This document shows, in pieces, positions 1-12,975 of a stretch of 64,000 nucleotides of DNA; the stretch's first letter is position 1; each line of letters starts with the position of its first letter. Source of the DNA: Anseranas semipalmata (lineage: Eukaryota > Chordata > Aves > Anseriformes > Anseranatidae); the NCBI GenBank assembly GCA_013399115.1, contig VXAA01006093.1:863538-927537 (forward strand). The letters run 5' to 3'. A program made the position numbers and the translations under genes. The notes under the pieces are model-generated. The model saw only the letters and a list, made by a program, of their open reading frames with translations, was not told the origin of the DNA and did no database searches.

Positions 1-3000
1 GATCTGTAATATTTTAAATCAAATTTTCACGTCCTATATCGTGGAGACACTTCTGAAGCCAAAGATAGCTCAACAGTATACTAGTCTTCATTAATCAACT
101 CATTTGTACTGTAGTCTCTTCATAAGTTACTTCAAAAGAGGTATTCTATATAAATCATAATGCTTGGTCTATATTGTGCTTTATAGAGAGAGATAACATA
201 CTCACTGCCTGGACTGAAAATTTGCGTTCCATTGCTGACTTCCACAGCAATAACTATCTACCTAGCTATATCTATGAAGTCTCTAAAAAACTTCCATAAC
301 CTAAAGAAGATAGTTTTCTTTTATATACCACATAGAAAAACACAGACACAAAAATCAGGGGAAAAAAAATGAAAATATTTGATACATGACCTCAGAAACT
401 GTTGCATTTGCCTTGAATAGATCACCAGATCTTTAATAAAAGTTCCAGCCACCGCTGTCACTTGTGTAAGGAAATACAGTACACCTCTCAGTGAGCACCT
501 TAATGCCACATGCGGGGTTTGAATCCTCCAACAGGAACCTCCCTCACACCTGTGCCCTTGGCTCCTTCCCCCTGATTATCACATACAGCTGGAGATTGGA
601 AAGTCATGAAACAATTAGAGTTTCTAGAAGAACCAACATTCAGAAAAACATTCTAAGCATGTCACCTGTGGTTACTCACTTCAAAGTAATCTATTTTACT
701 GAAGCCTTTATTATAATCAATCTATTTTTTTTCCAAAATAAGCCAACAGGAATCAAACCAACCCAGANATACATGCTTCTATAGTTACTAAAATTATCCA
801 TATAGAAACTGGAAATGCTTTCTCTAACAGCAAAAATAGGTAAGAGTCAGTTAGCTAAGCATGTAGCAAAAAAGGTTTTGAGTAATGAATTATAAGTATT
901 TATTGGATGCTGAGGTATGTTCTCTTTGAAGGCATCAACTCTTCTCAGTGAAAATAAAATAAGCATTACAAAAAAGAATTTAGAAAAGAGTAGTTGAAAG
1001 TATAGAACTTATACACAGAGCTATAAAAATAAAACAGTTAATTAGTATAGTAACAAAATTAGAGTTGGGGTATAATTCCTCAAATGTCAATGAACAACCA
1101 GGAATTTTGTTAGAACTCAGTATTCTACTTGTTCATTATTACCTTTGTACCACTAAGTTAACTTAACATATGTTCTAACAATTAATGTACTGTGTTATTA
1201 ACTGTTACAATATCAATGTGTTTGTGTTACAAGATTTATCTTAATTAGTGTACAAACTATTATTAAACAGCAGAATGCACATGAGGAAGTCTGGTAATTT
1301 TGCTTCCTTTGTTTGTAACAAGGAACTAATCTTACAATGCCCTTTGGGAAGTCCCAGAGAGAACTTTTCTGTTACAAGAATGACGATGCAGAAAATCAGA
1401 AGACAACAGTCTTTTACACAACCATTGTGGATGAGAAAGTGAGAGCATAGCTCTCAGATATATATTGAAAGCATACATAAAATCAATACGACTCATGTCT
1501 GTCCAGGAACAGAAGATCATTTCACAAGAAAGCAAATGTGAGTTGAAATAACAGAATTTTATATCAGATACAAGTTGGTAATTTTCCAAGTCCTTTTGTC
1601 CTTGTATTTGTTCTTTTTCTGTACAAGCTGTTCAAATTACTTTTCAATTCTTCATAGGTATACAAACTAAAAATCCAAACTGTACATAGAATTAATGAAG
1701 AACTTAATATCAGTTAAATAAATATAAGTTTTAAGCATAATATATGTATCAGAAACATCAATACCATAAACAATGAAATACAGAAAACACTTCCATGTGA
1801 CTGATGTGATTTGCAGAGTAAGTTTTTATCTGCTGAAGAAGTGGCACAGGGCATGACAAGAAAAGAGGGACATGAGCTTGTAATGAAACATTTTAAAGTT
1901 TGTTCTATGCAAAAGCCATCTACAAAATAGAAAAAAGTGACACAATACATTTTTCCTACTTCAAAAGAACCTAATGTGCATTCGTTGTATTGGTATAGGT
2001 ATATGTTAAACAAATATAAGAACTGTAGAAACCCTTCTGTGTACCTAATATATTTGACGTTGTTCCACATGCATGGATAGTATTTTGGTGCTATTTCATT
2101 TTCTGCATATTTAGAAATAGCAGGATAGCCATTCACATTATAAGAGACCATGGCAGCATGTGCAGTGTAAAGAAAGCATATTGAACACAGAATACCAAAC
2201 TATATATATTGCAGATGCCATAATAGGCATAAATATATAAAGACATTGTTTGAGAAGGAATAGTAGTAAGAGGTACAGATATGCAAATGTGTGATTTGAG
2301 GATTTTGGAAGAAGAAAGAGAGGGGCAGTGTGTCTTGTATGTGTTTGATTTTGCAATTAAATCCACCTAATCAACTGAATGACAGACACTTCACCTTCTT
2401 CCATAGCTAGTACTCAGTGTACAATCGCTACTCAGCTGCAAGCAAATTCGCACCTGCACAGAAAACTCTAGTCCATATATTGCATAGCTGTAATTCAAAG
2501 TAAGTGGAAATTCTTCCCAGATCTTTTCTAAGCACTGAATGTTTCCACTTAGTATAGATTTTATTTTAAAACAAGGAATCAATGGCTTTAATAAGAGAGC
2601 TACCAACAGCTACTTTTCTATATCTCCCAGATTTCATGTCTAAGAAGGAAGAATAATATAAAGAAAAATAATTTAAAAAGTAATTATAATGAATGTGACC
2701 ATTCAGAATATTGAATAAATAGATTCTGGATATTCTGGATAGATTCTAAACCATAATAAAAACCACTATAGGACAAAACTTAAAACCAAATTTTAAAGAG
2801 AAAAAATGTATAGAATAAATATTCAGGGATGGAAGCAGGTAAAATAGAATAAACTTTAAAATCTCTTCATCACATGAAGATATACCTTTGTGACAGTACC
2901 AACAAACTGCCCACAGAGTAAGAAGAAACAGACCTAGAATGGTTACTGTAAAATCAATATACAGAATTTACATCCAAACAAACTTTCCCGTAAGTTCCCA

Positions 3001-3323
3001 GAGCAAATTCCCAAATTAATATCAATATCCAGTAAAAGAAGAGCAAAATGCTTTGGGTGCTAAGACACTCAAAGAAAAGGTAAAGGCAGGTGAAGAGGAA
3101 AATGGCAAAAGTAGACAATTCCCAAAGCAAAATGAACTGGACAAATTCTGGTGTGTAAAATGAAGTGTCTTGACCTGGACATATAATCATGGCATGTCTT
3201 AAAATACTCGGAGAAAAAATACTTTGAAACCAAAATAAGCTATGACATTATGTCTATCAGAATTGAGCCCAAGTGTGTGATGGTAATATGTCATACATGT
3301 AAACTGAGAAACTAGTGGTTTCT

Positions 3324-3374
<51 letters not shown>

Positions 3375-6300
3375 TGTGGTGTCCTGCTCCACATGACAAT
3401 TTTTTATTTATTTCTGCAGTCATAAAGTCATAAGAGCTAGAGATTCAGAAAAAAAAAGAAAAGAATAATCTTGTAGTAATCTGTATCACACAGACATACT
3501 CAAAGTTCATCAATTTGATGAGGGAAGTGCCGTGTTACTCTCTAAAAAGCGATGTATGATGGGAAATGAGAGGAAATCATGATGCCAACATAATTCATGT
3601 TACATGTATGACACTAGCTATTGCACTCTAGAAGAAGAAATACAGAATGATCCTAATGACATATTGTAGCATGATTCAACTGATGTATTCTAGGTAGCGT
3701 AGCAGTATTTTGCTGGGTATTTTAGGTAGTACTTTGTAAATATGATGTACATGGTTATGCAATGTTGCTATGTGAATCTTCTCAACAAGAGACAGCAACA
3801 CATCTGTACAACTTTTTTTTTTAGTGTAGAAGTGAATAAAAGAATATCTGTACTAGGGGAACATTTAATCTGACAGACTGGACCCAGAAAAAATAATTAA
3901 AAGTAGCCAACTCTTGTGAAAGTTGCTGGAAGTATTTTCATTTTGCATTACATTTTAATTGAGTTCACAAATTCCACATATTACTTTGAACTCTAAATTT
4001 CTTTAGCCGATCTTATTGCCCTGAAAATTTCTGTACTTATGCATTCTGAGCATGGAAAAAAATGTATCTTTAATGAATAAGCAACTCAATGAAGTTAGTA
4101 ACATGAAGCACATGCTTAAATGAAAATACTTTCCATAACCAGGTTCACAGGTAATTAGAATATACATACATCTCTGTTAATGAAAATATATGATCTAAAG
4201 AGCTGGAAGAGAAGTTTTTAAATGTTGCCATTGCCTTCATTCCCTTCACTGAAGAAGAACAAGATATTGTTCATATGTTAGAGTCAAAACTAATTGTTTT
4301 TGTAGAAGTACTGAAGGAAACCATTTTGGAACCTATAGTTGGGTAACTGCACGTCTAACATTCTGGCCTTGACACTTCCAGTAAAAATGGTAATTATTAT
4401 TTATATAAGAATTAGTTTCTGCATTAATGAGAAAGTTAATTATTGCACAGTCTACTAGGCAGCTTCCCAATGGATATAATTAATAATCTATAGAGATTCT
4501 AAGCATTTCACATACACTGAATTGCAGTGAAAGGCACTTTCATTATAAGACCTATTAGAAAATAGGTCTTATACAGCTTAAAACTTTTCCCTTCACAGTT
4601 CCTCTTTGGGACTTCCTGTGTTTTATCCTAACCCAAAGCTGTGGCTGGTAGTGGAAATCCTTGCATTAAGTTATTTTCTGCAATCCTATTAACTTTTACA
4701 TATGAACTTACTGTAATTTTCTGATATTCAAATTGATTTAATGCAAGAAAAACTTCTTTTTTTACATATTTATTGTATATTTTTCAGTAAGTAAAATATT
4801 TCTAGAATTGTATAATGTCTCAAAGTGTTATAAGCAAGTATTCATAGGATTTTCTCAAAACACTTCAGAATTTTTCTTCATGATTAGCATGTCTAGTACC
4901 AAACATAGTACCAATTTAATTTTTAACATTTTAGCAAATGGAGATCACCTGTAATACAATCTCATAAATCAAAAGGCCAGTCTGGCTCAGAAAAAATAAA
5001 AAAATCAACAGAATTGAAACTTAAACTGAATGCAAGGAGCATATTATGTGGCATTTGAAATTCAGAACTCAGGGATTATGTATGAAAATACAGGTTATTG
5101 TTGCTCCTTTGAATTCAGACCTGTGTCTGAAGAACAACTAAAGAGAGGACTTTTTATTTAACAAGTTTATTTAACAAGCAATGAAACTGAAACTGTAAAT
5201 TACATTAATAAAATACTTTCCTCAAAGTCCAAGTGTGAATACTGAGTCTACGGTCCCCTATAAACTACATGTTTGACTGTGATAGACAGGAGGTTTAAAA
5301 ATTCATTTTATGTTGATGTCATTTTAGTGAGGTAGAGGAAGGATTAACTGTACAACTGTTATCTTTACACACTGGAGGTAGTTTACAGGATCAGGCTGGA
5401 ACAGAGATTAGGTTCAGACTACCAGTTTGATATCAAATGGGAACCAGACGCTGGATTCATATTCAATGGCACTAAAATATCATAAACTGTTCTCACACTG
5501 AGTTCAAATGTTACAGCAGCCTTATTCGTGTGTCATTATTTTGATATCCATACAAGCACAGTCAGGTCACGGGACAGTGTCTTGGTAGCACTCCTGTAAC
5601 ACGATCTCAAACTGGAATCTCAGGCTGGGAAGATGCACTTAACTGTATTTAACCAGAGATGAAAACAACCACTGGGTCAAAATACAAACCACTGTATCAT
5701 GAAACAGGAAGATATACTGAGTCATTTTTTTCATCCAAAAGAGTCCAGTCAGGCAGTGAAAGCTGTCTACTACTGATGGCAGAAATGCGATTTAAGGCAC
5801 CTGGGTCTAAACTCTAAAAGAGGAAGCTTTTGATCTGCAATAGTGATAAATGATTTTTTTTTCAACATTTCAGATTGGTTACTGGCTGCATAGTCAAAAT
5901 TAGATTTAAAGATAAAAATCTGTGTATCAAAGTGAAATAATATTTTGCTTTAGGGTATTTGGAAACAGTGCAAGTTAGTCTATAAAAGCCCTACCACATA
6001 TTTGAACCAGAAGTGGATATAGGTATATTTTAATAGTTATCTCCTGAACTTCTCAGAATGGTGGATCTCTTTCAGTGCCTTTTAAATTATTTAATTTTCA
6101 AAGTTTATTCTTTTTATTTTTCAACTTATTATTTATTTTTTTCAGTATTTCTTCCCCTTTTGGTGGTTCTCTATTCCATAATAATCATATCAGGTTAAAC
6201 AACAATCAGACAACTACTGACTAAATTTGTATCCATTTCCAACCAGTGCCTGAAAATATCACTATGGGCAAACTACAAAAGCTTTGATTGTGTTATTAAG

Positions 6301-8676
6301 AGAGTTTGTGATCATCTATTTCAGTTCTCTCCCATCAACTGTCCACAAATTGCTTTATGAATATTCACTTTTTAAAATTCATTAGTACAATTGGCTAGCA
6401 GAAGACAGATGGCATAAACAATTGTTTATGCTTAGTGAGCAGATAATTTACAATATTACATCTGAAGAGGGCTACAGATTTTACCACAAAACAATGTAAA
6501 CATTCTCATTTAATAAGCTTTTTAAGGACAACTTTTTATGCTTTTATTAGAAGTAAATTAAAGTGGTAATCACCATTTGTACTTAGTGATTTTCATTATT
6601 ATTTTTTTACTTCTTTATGATTAATCCTATGCTAAATAGAGGAAGATTCTAAGAATAAGTTCATCATCTAAAATGATGTTCTAAATAGTCAGAGAAATTA
6701 GCACTTTAAAATATAGTGACTAAGCATTGGAAACCAGCAACTCCCACCTCCTTCACAAACTCTCTATTTTCCTGAATTTTGCATAGCACAGACAGGTAGG
6801 TTTACTGTTTGCCTCCACTGAGAACATATAGAAATAATTGTGTTTGTGGATGATGATAAAGAATCGTATTTTCTGTTATCAATTACTTTTCTACAAATTG
6901 TTCTATTAAACAGTGAAGAAAATAACAGAAGGAATACAACTCATTTCAGAATCAATTGAAGGAGTGCTTACTCTAAAAGTTTCAGAGAACAACAATGAAT
7001 CTTGCTTTCAGGATTCAGTTAAAGGAATATATTCTGTCTGTTTATTCACATATCACATTTAAAACCATTTCGTGTTAAAACCTAAAGCCATGAAACCAAC
7101 ATTTAGCTAAATCTCCCGTAACATGCTGTTATGATATTTACAAATTCATACACATGATCCACCAAATAATGTGACTTCTGCCAGAATATATATCATATAT
7201 TTCAAAATTGCTTTGCGTTGAAATAAGTTTACTTTCTATATCCTGTGTTCCTCCTTTGTGCAGGCAGTGTATGTTGCATAAGGTCAGCTAGGTTCAAAGT
7301 ACATTAGGAAAGACTTTACTGAACCCTTTATATTGTAACATTCTGCCAACATTTTAGAAATGGTTTCAAATACGTATTCTGCTTTGCTCTGTGTATTTGG
7401 CATATGAATGCTGATATGAGAGATGGGAAATTTGTGTTTATTGTACAATTCATTTTAACGAGAGGGAGACACCAGTGCTTGACCATCAAACTTTCAAGAA
7501 ATGCATCTACTAGAAATGTTGGTATTCAGTTTCTGGAGGAATACAAAATACATTGGTAGAGTTGATAAAGAAAACTTTCCAAATTATGTAAACCCATTTC
7601 TATACTGATAAGACTATCACGTACATTGCAGAGCATTCCAGGGTTGGTTCTTGCGGAAATATTGTATCTTTTAGCTCTCTGACATTTAGTTTTCATCTTC
7701 CAGATGTCAAACTCTCCTCTTTTCGGAGGCAACTGGCTAGGTCATGCTACAGACAGACATGTTAACAGTGTCCACAGAAACCCCATTGCAGGAAAAAAAA
7801 ATATAACCTATTCTTCCATTATTAAGATGGCTCCTTTTTACCAGAAGATCCTGAAAGCACAAACTACCACATCATTGCCTAATCCATACAGAAGATTAAA
7901 ATGCAACAGGGAAAAAACAACTTCAATCAAAATACTTTCAAAGTTCAATAAACTGGCAGTATTATCTAGGAAAGTATCATTTTGTCATACTAAGTATTTC
8001 AAGAAATAAGCCTATTAAACTGAGATTCAGCTGAAGGATAACAAAAATTCAACTCTGCAATACTTAAATTTAATAACACGCTCAGCCAAATGCAAAATTC
8101 CATTTCCTGCTAGATCAAAATTTAATTGTTCCACTTCATTATTTGATAATAACAGTGCATTCTATTAAAAGGCTTCTTTACTATTGTGTTTCTTGGGCTA
8201 CTACTCAAAAACTGCAATGTAACACTCTCCCTCTGTATAAAGTTCAGAAAATAGAGAACGTAATATTATTTAGTGAAAGTAAAGATAATTTCCCTAGACT
8301 AATACATTTCTGATTTAAAATCCAGAGAGCACCTCACTAAAACAAATATTCCCATATTACTTCAAATAGGTTGCTTACCCATGGAAATGTTTGCAGAACT
8401 GGACCCAGAGACAGAAAGTACAAGACACTTACTCATTTCTATTCACATTCTGCATTCCTTCATTCTGCTTGATTACATTACTGGAATATCTGTTAGCACA
8501 ACAAAATACTCTGCACCCAACACACTAGTTTAAGGCTACTTAAAGGTTGAAATTATTAACCAGTTTACAACACCAACAACCCATAAAATATGTTTGCCAA
8601 ATAAGTATTCTGCTTAAATGTTCCGCTGAAAACACATTGAAATAGTTAAGTTATATTCGTGATTGTACTGACTTAC
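1..8676 (-). other. Intron downstream of the GAIN exon
   Basis: AT-rich sequence with no exon I can support. I looked for the remaining GAIN and 7TM exons of ADGRA on the minus strand and saw no recognisable match. Contents are a TTG microsatellite at 3324-3373, one ambiguous base at 768, and a slightly GC-richer stretch (about 5230-5800) with no coding signal on either strand. A 145-codon frame at 1714-2151 (minus) is Phe/Tyr/Cys-rich and looks like chance. Confidence 0.7.
3324..3373. repeat. (TTG)n microsatellite
   Basis: About sixteen uninterrupted TTG units (equivalently CAA on the minus strand). It creates a run of threonines in a spurious minus-strand frame. It lies inside an intron, with no evidence of function. 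Confidence 0.97.
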
Positions 8677-8889
8677 CCTGGTAGAAGAATTCACCAAGGA
8701 ACTATTCAGATTGCCAGTGTTGCACTTGAAATTCAAATGCTGATCAGAATGGGGATCTGCTTCCCAGCTTCCCAAATCATGCACCGACTTGTCAGAATTT
8801 GCAGATATTTTCTGGAAGGCAGTGCAAGTCATTCCTATGAAACTAGATGGCTTGATCATAAAGGCCTCCAGAGCAATATTACGAGATAC
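8677..8889 (-). CDS. ADGRA1: ADGRA exon: GAIN region, third part
   Basis: A 213-bp exon (71 codons, phase 0 at both ends) with acceptor cttgacag and a consensus donor gtaagt. It reads VSRNIALEAFMIKPSSFIG, then MTCTAFQKI, a polar stretch with SANSDKSVHDLGSWEADPH, then HLNFKCNTGNLNSSL and ends NSSTR. The NIALEA.MIK...F.GMTCTAFQ block is a clear ADGRA signature. The polar insert is variable in the family and much less proline-rich here than I recall for mammalian ADGRA2. This is the last recognisable exon toward the C-terminus; the rest of GAIN, the 7TM domain and the cytoplasmic tail should lie more than 8.6 kb further on, outside the window. Confidence 0.95.
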
Positions 8890-10269
8890 CTGTCAAGACA
8901 TATTGAGATGCAGATATGTTGCTAACTCATTAAGCATAATTACATTATTACATGGGTATTTTGTATTTACTGTACATTATAAAGGATTGTGCATGTATAT
9001 GCTTCCATACATATGCATACGGGTAAGAAAGAAAACTGAACTTATTTTAAAAAACTGATGTAGAATTCTACAACAGCACAGTGGGTTTGTTTGAAAATTC
9101 CTTAGGGATAAGTAAAAACAGATGACAGGATAGCTAATTAATATACAAAAGCCCTTAATTTATCTCTCAATTTGTATCAGTTTTGCAACTGTGTCATTAT
9201 CAGCTTCAACAGACTTAATCCTGATTTAAAGCAATACACATATGAACTGAATTAGCAGTAGCAGTAGTAGGAATTATTTAAAATATGGACAAGGACGTGC
9301 TCTGTGTCTCAGAAATGAAACACAAAGATGCTTAGCTATTTGTTGGATGGACTGGATGATTTCTGATTGCTTTTTGCAGATCATGCTCCATTATCATGTT
9401 TGCAGAATACTATAATCCTTATCACCAGAATCAAGCTACATGTCTCAGTTAAAATTTCTATGTGGTAACACATTTTCTTAAACCTTGGCAAAAGCCATTT
9501 AATTATTCAGAACTTCAAGTTTCCTGCTGTAGAATGGAAATAGCACTAGTTTCCTATTACACGTGTGAGATGATTGTTAATAAGCAAATGTTAGCTAGAT
9601 AATGTAATTAGGATTCAAGTGATTTCACAAGTAAGCCCTATTTTTTACATTTTGGGTATGAAATTATTTAAACATAAATCTTTACACTCTCCAAATAACC
9701 CTATAAAGGCCTGACAATGTTCCAATACTATGAACATGCCATTCTCAGCATATAGAAACAGATGGACAAAATAGAAGATAAAGCAGTGTTCCTTATGTAG
9801 GACTCTAAAATGAGCTATAAAATGGATACAGATGAACGCAGAGAAAAATTATCCATGGAAACAAGCAACAGTCAGAAAGGTACATGTTAGGAAAAGACAC
9901 AAGCTAATCTTCTTGTTTAAGTGTTACAAATATAGAAAATGATAATGTGGAGTCCATTTCCTAAACCTCACGTAAAGGCACCACTCAGCAGAATACCTTA
10001 CAAGGGTAAGCTGAGAACAGCACTGAAGGGAGCAGACTGAAAGCACAAACAAACAAACAAAAACCATTGCAATTAGCCTAAAATATTCTGATAGGTTCAC
10101 CAGGCAGAGAGTGAAATGAAAACTCTTCAGAGGCTGGTTTGAAGACTGCTGCACACTCCTGAGACAGGACTATGGAGATAAGTTTTGCCATCACAGGAAG
10201 GCTTCCTTCTCAAATTGCACATCTGACATATGTACACACAGAAATATGAGCAGGAGTGAAGAAGCACCT

Positions 10270-10737
10270 CAGAACAGTACTGATGGGAAATAAATTTGAG
10301 GTGCTGACTGGGGCACACACCCTGCCAGCTGTGCATAGGGCCTCTGAGGGGCCTTCCATCCACTTCCTTCTGGGCCAGTGTCAGGCTGAGGGGCTCCTTC
10401 AAGGCCCTGCCTGAGCATTGTGGTGACTGTGTCACAGCCTGGCCACCAGCCCTGTTGCCACAGGCCTGCCACTGACCAGGTGCCAGCCTCCTTGCCATGG
10501 CCTGGCCTGGCAACCACTGGGCTGTGACCTGGCCCAGTTACTGTCACCAGGCCTCACCCTGACTAGCAGCTTTGTGCTCCCTGCTTGGCCTCAGCACCAC
10601 CACTGAGGACATGCCCCTGGGCTGGGGCAACCCCAGCCTGCCCTGCTCCCTGACTGGAGCAGTGGAACAAGCCCTGCCTCGGGAGGCCTGGCCCTGCCAC
10701 CCACAGGGAGATCCGGGCCCTCAGGCCACCCTGATAC
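10270..10737. repeat. GC-rich, CpG-poor block of unknown origin
   Basis: A sharp compositional island: by eye well over 60 percent GC inside an intron that is mostly below 40 percent. Words such as CAGGCCT, GGCCAC and GCCTGCC recur irregularly, suggesting a decayed GC-rich repeat. CpG is almost absent (about two sites), so it is not a CpG-island promoter. Minus-strand frames of 70 to 128 codons cross it but have low-complexity Gly/Ala/Gln composition and no recognisable domain. It could be the 5' part of a truncated retroelement or a degenerate minisatellite. Confidence 0.5.
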
Positions 10738-12462
10738 AAACTTCTATATGACTTCTCTAAAATTTTAAATACCATACAGCAGAATAATGCTTTTTTTTTT
10801 TTTTTTTAACTGTTACATGATTATGAAATAAAGCTTTAAATATCTCACATGTAATATATATCTCTAGAATTTATCTAGCAAGGGAGATTTAAGAAGATCT
10901 AAATGAGGGTGTCCATCTTGGCATTTTTCTTGACCTTGAAATTAGTCATTACACAACCTCATGGAACTCAAAAAACGTTTTTGTCTTCCACAAATGATGT
11001 AGGAGTAACAGCAGAAGTCATGGCTTCCAGGTAGCTTTTCACCATATAGGGAACACAGTTGTACATACGTTAAACAACTGTCACAGTTTATCAAAGTCCA
11101 TTTTTTCTGGAACTGTATTGTAAAGTAGTGGCTACTTAAGCTTTGGGGGTTTTATTTGCTGTTTTTTAAAATAAAGAAAGCAGATGTAATTTCTGTATGC
11201 AGTTTGCTGGCTGGCCTCCAGAAGGAACAGAAGTGTTTGATGTTGGATGAGATGACACCAAAAAACTCCACAGCTTTATTTACAAATTGCACTCAACCAT
11301 AAACTAATTCTCCTACAGAAAACTATAAGAAGCAAAAAAGATAAAGCATGGTAAAAATGTTAGAGACATAGATCTACATTTCAGTACAGAGAATTACTGT
11401 TTACAGTAATGTCAACAACCTCCTGAAGCAGTGACAAGAAAAAAATGACCTTTGGCACTTGACATTTAAAATATATCTTAAGTATAAAGCAACAGAGCCC
11501 CCCTAGCTGTCACATTGCAAAATACTTCTAAAAGGCAAATCATTGTGTCTATATACGTAATATAAATATATAAATGTTTCTACTAAATCTGATTATTTTA
11601 TGTAAAAGGAAATTAAATAAAAAACAATCCAATATGTTTTATGAGTTTATTCTGCAAGTGGAAAGACTGCTTTTCTAAAATTATACAGTGAAGGGACTAA
11701 GGCCATTATGCTGTTCGGCTCGGCCCATAATTCAGTTCAGCCCATAATTCCTTTTTCTTTTCTTTCTTTCTTTTTATACCTTATTGCCCTATTTGAAACT
11801 AACACTGAATTCACTGTATCTTCATCTGAATGCATTGGGCAATTGATAAAACAATAAAGGTTGTTTAAAATCAAGTAAGCAGGCAAATGAACCCATGGAG
11901 CAATAAGGCTTTGAAATATTTATCTAAAATTCTGAAAAGATAACTTTGAAGCTTTTGATTTAGATGCACTTCTACTTTTTAGACATGGAAACTGCCAAAG
12001 ACAGTTTCTCAGTACCCAAATGAGAACCCCTCAGTATCCAAATGACAAATTCATGTAGGTGGAGGCCAAGGAATAAGAACAGTCACTTCATACTGATACA
12101 GCTTGCTTCTAAATAACTAAAACTAACTGCAAATTAATAATCTTTATGACAAGGTACACCTTTTTTGAATATTTTCTAAACTCTTTAAGCAAGTATCGTC
12201 TAGACTCCTCTCTGAAAGACATATTAAAATCTTTAGGCAACAAGGGAGCATGTTTTTTCTCTTATTAAAAATTTCTCACTCATCTTATCCCTTTCAAAAT
12301 AAACCAAGATATCATAATGACAAGAAAAATAGAAACTGAGTGAATACTAAGAACACTAGAAATATGGTGTTGTGAAGAATACTTTATATTATATATTATA
12401 TATGTGAAGAATATCTATTGTAAGAACAGATACATTAAAAATCAAAGTCAAGAAAACCAATT

Positions 12463-12547
12463 TTTAATACCATCAATGATTTAATTTTTTAATTTTTAAT
12501 GATTTAATACCATCAATGATTTTAATACCATCAATGATGGTATTAAA
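12463..12547. repeat. Short direct repeats ending in a perfect hairpin
   Basis: The 15-base word TAATACCATCAATGAT-like unit occurs three times (around 12465, 12505 and 12523). The third copy runs into a palindrome at 12521-12547: arms TTTAATACCATC and GATGGTATTAAA, 12 bp each and perfectly complementary, with a 3-base loop. A further GGTATTAA copy follows at 12553. It looks like replication-slippage or template-switch duplication. Confidence 0.85.
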
Positions 12548-12609
12548 AAAGTGGTATTAAGAAAAATGTTTCAGTCTTCTAAACAGAATCTAGGGAAAAA
12601 AAAAAAAAA

Positions 12610-12661
12610 NNNNNNNNNNNNNNNNNNNNNNNNNNNNNNNNNNNNNNNNNNNNNNNNNNNN
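12610..12661. other. Assembly gap (52 N) in a poly-A run
   Basis: The unknown bases follow directly on an A-run beginning at about 12597. Homopolymer slippage probably caused the gap. It lies in the intron about 150 bases beyond the donor of the 12814-12975 exon. Confidence 0.99.
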
Positions 12662-12813
12662 CCCTGTATATCTCTACATAAATGGGCTATCCCGTGCATC
12701 TGGTTTATACAGTCTTGCCCTCCTGCATACAAGTTAGTAGTAAAAATTGTGAAGAAAAATAACATTTTAAAAATAAATTTTGACAAAAAAATCTTTGTAA
12801 TCCTATGAAATAC

Positions 12814-12975
12814 CTTTGATATAACTTGAATGTTGCTGGTCAGTATTTGATTTGCAATGTGTTCCACACATCGTACAATCCTGGTGCAGGCTTTGTCTTC
12901 CTTTTGAGCCATCCACAACACGTGGTCATCAACCAACATTATATTGCTGGCAATTTCAATGAGAGCATCCCCAAT
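12814..12975 (-). CDS. ADGRA1: ADGRA exon: GAIN region, second part
   Basis: A 162-bp exon (54 codons, phase 0 at both ends) with acceptor atctttcag and donor gtatttc. It reads IGDALIEIASNIMLVDDHV, then LWMAQKEDKACTRIV, and ends IQVISK. The ASN.ML.D..LW.AQ.E.KAC.RIV block is strongly conserved across ADGRA members. VDDHVLW and KEDKAC lean toward ADGRA2, while IASNIM is as in ADGRA3. A continuous frame extends beyond the acceptor into an A/T-rich intron and, on the other side, toward a poly-A run with an assembly gap (12610-12661), so the open frame overstates the exon by far. Confidence 0.95.

Larger units (their letters stand above)
8890..12813 (-). other. Intron between GAIN exons
   Basis: A 3.9-kb intron. 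It contains a GC-rich, CpG-poor block (10270-10737), a T17 run (10791-10807), a small repeat cluster with a hairpin (12463-12547) and an assembly gap (12610-12661). Otherwise AT-rich, with no gene visible. Confidence 0.8.

Noticed and set aside
1714..2151. 145-codon minus-strand open frame
   Set aside because: Rich in Phe, Tyr, Cys, Ile and Leu as expected for a chance frame in AT-rich DNA; no domain recognised, and no splice sites in phase with the receptor were identified.
3199..3423. Minus-strand frame with a threonine run
   Set aside because: Produced by translating the TTG microsatellite.
5230..5800. Slightly GC-richer stretch considered as missing GAIN/7TM exon or LTR
   Set aside because: No frame of useful length matching ADGRA, no terminal TG/CA with duplications, no known repeat recognised.
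10127..10775. Overlapping minus-strand frames of 70-128 codons
   Set aside because: They follow the GC-rich block, where stops are rare; sequence is low-complexity Gly/Ala/Gln/Pro without any motif.
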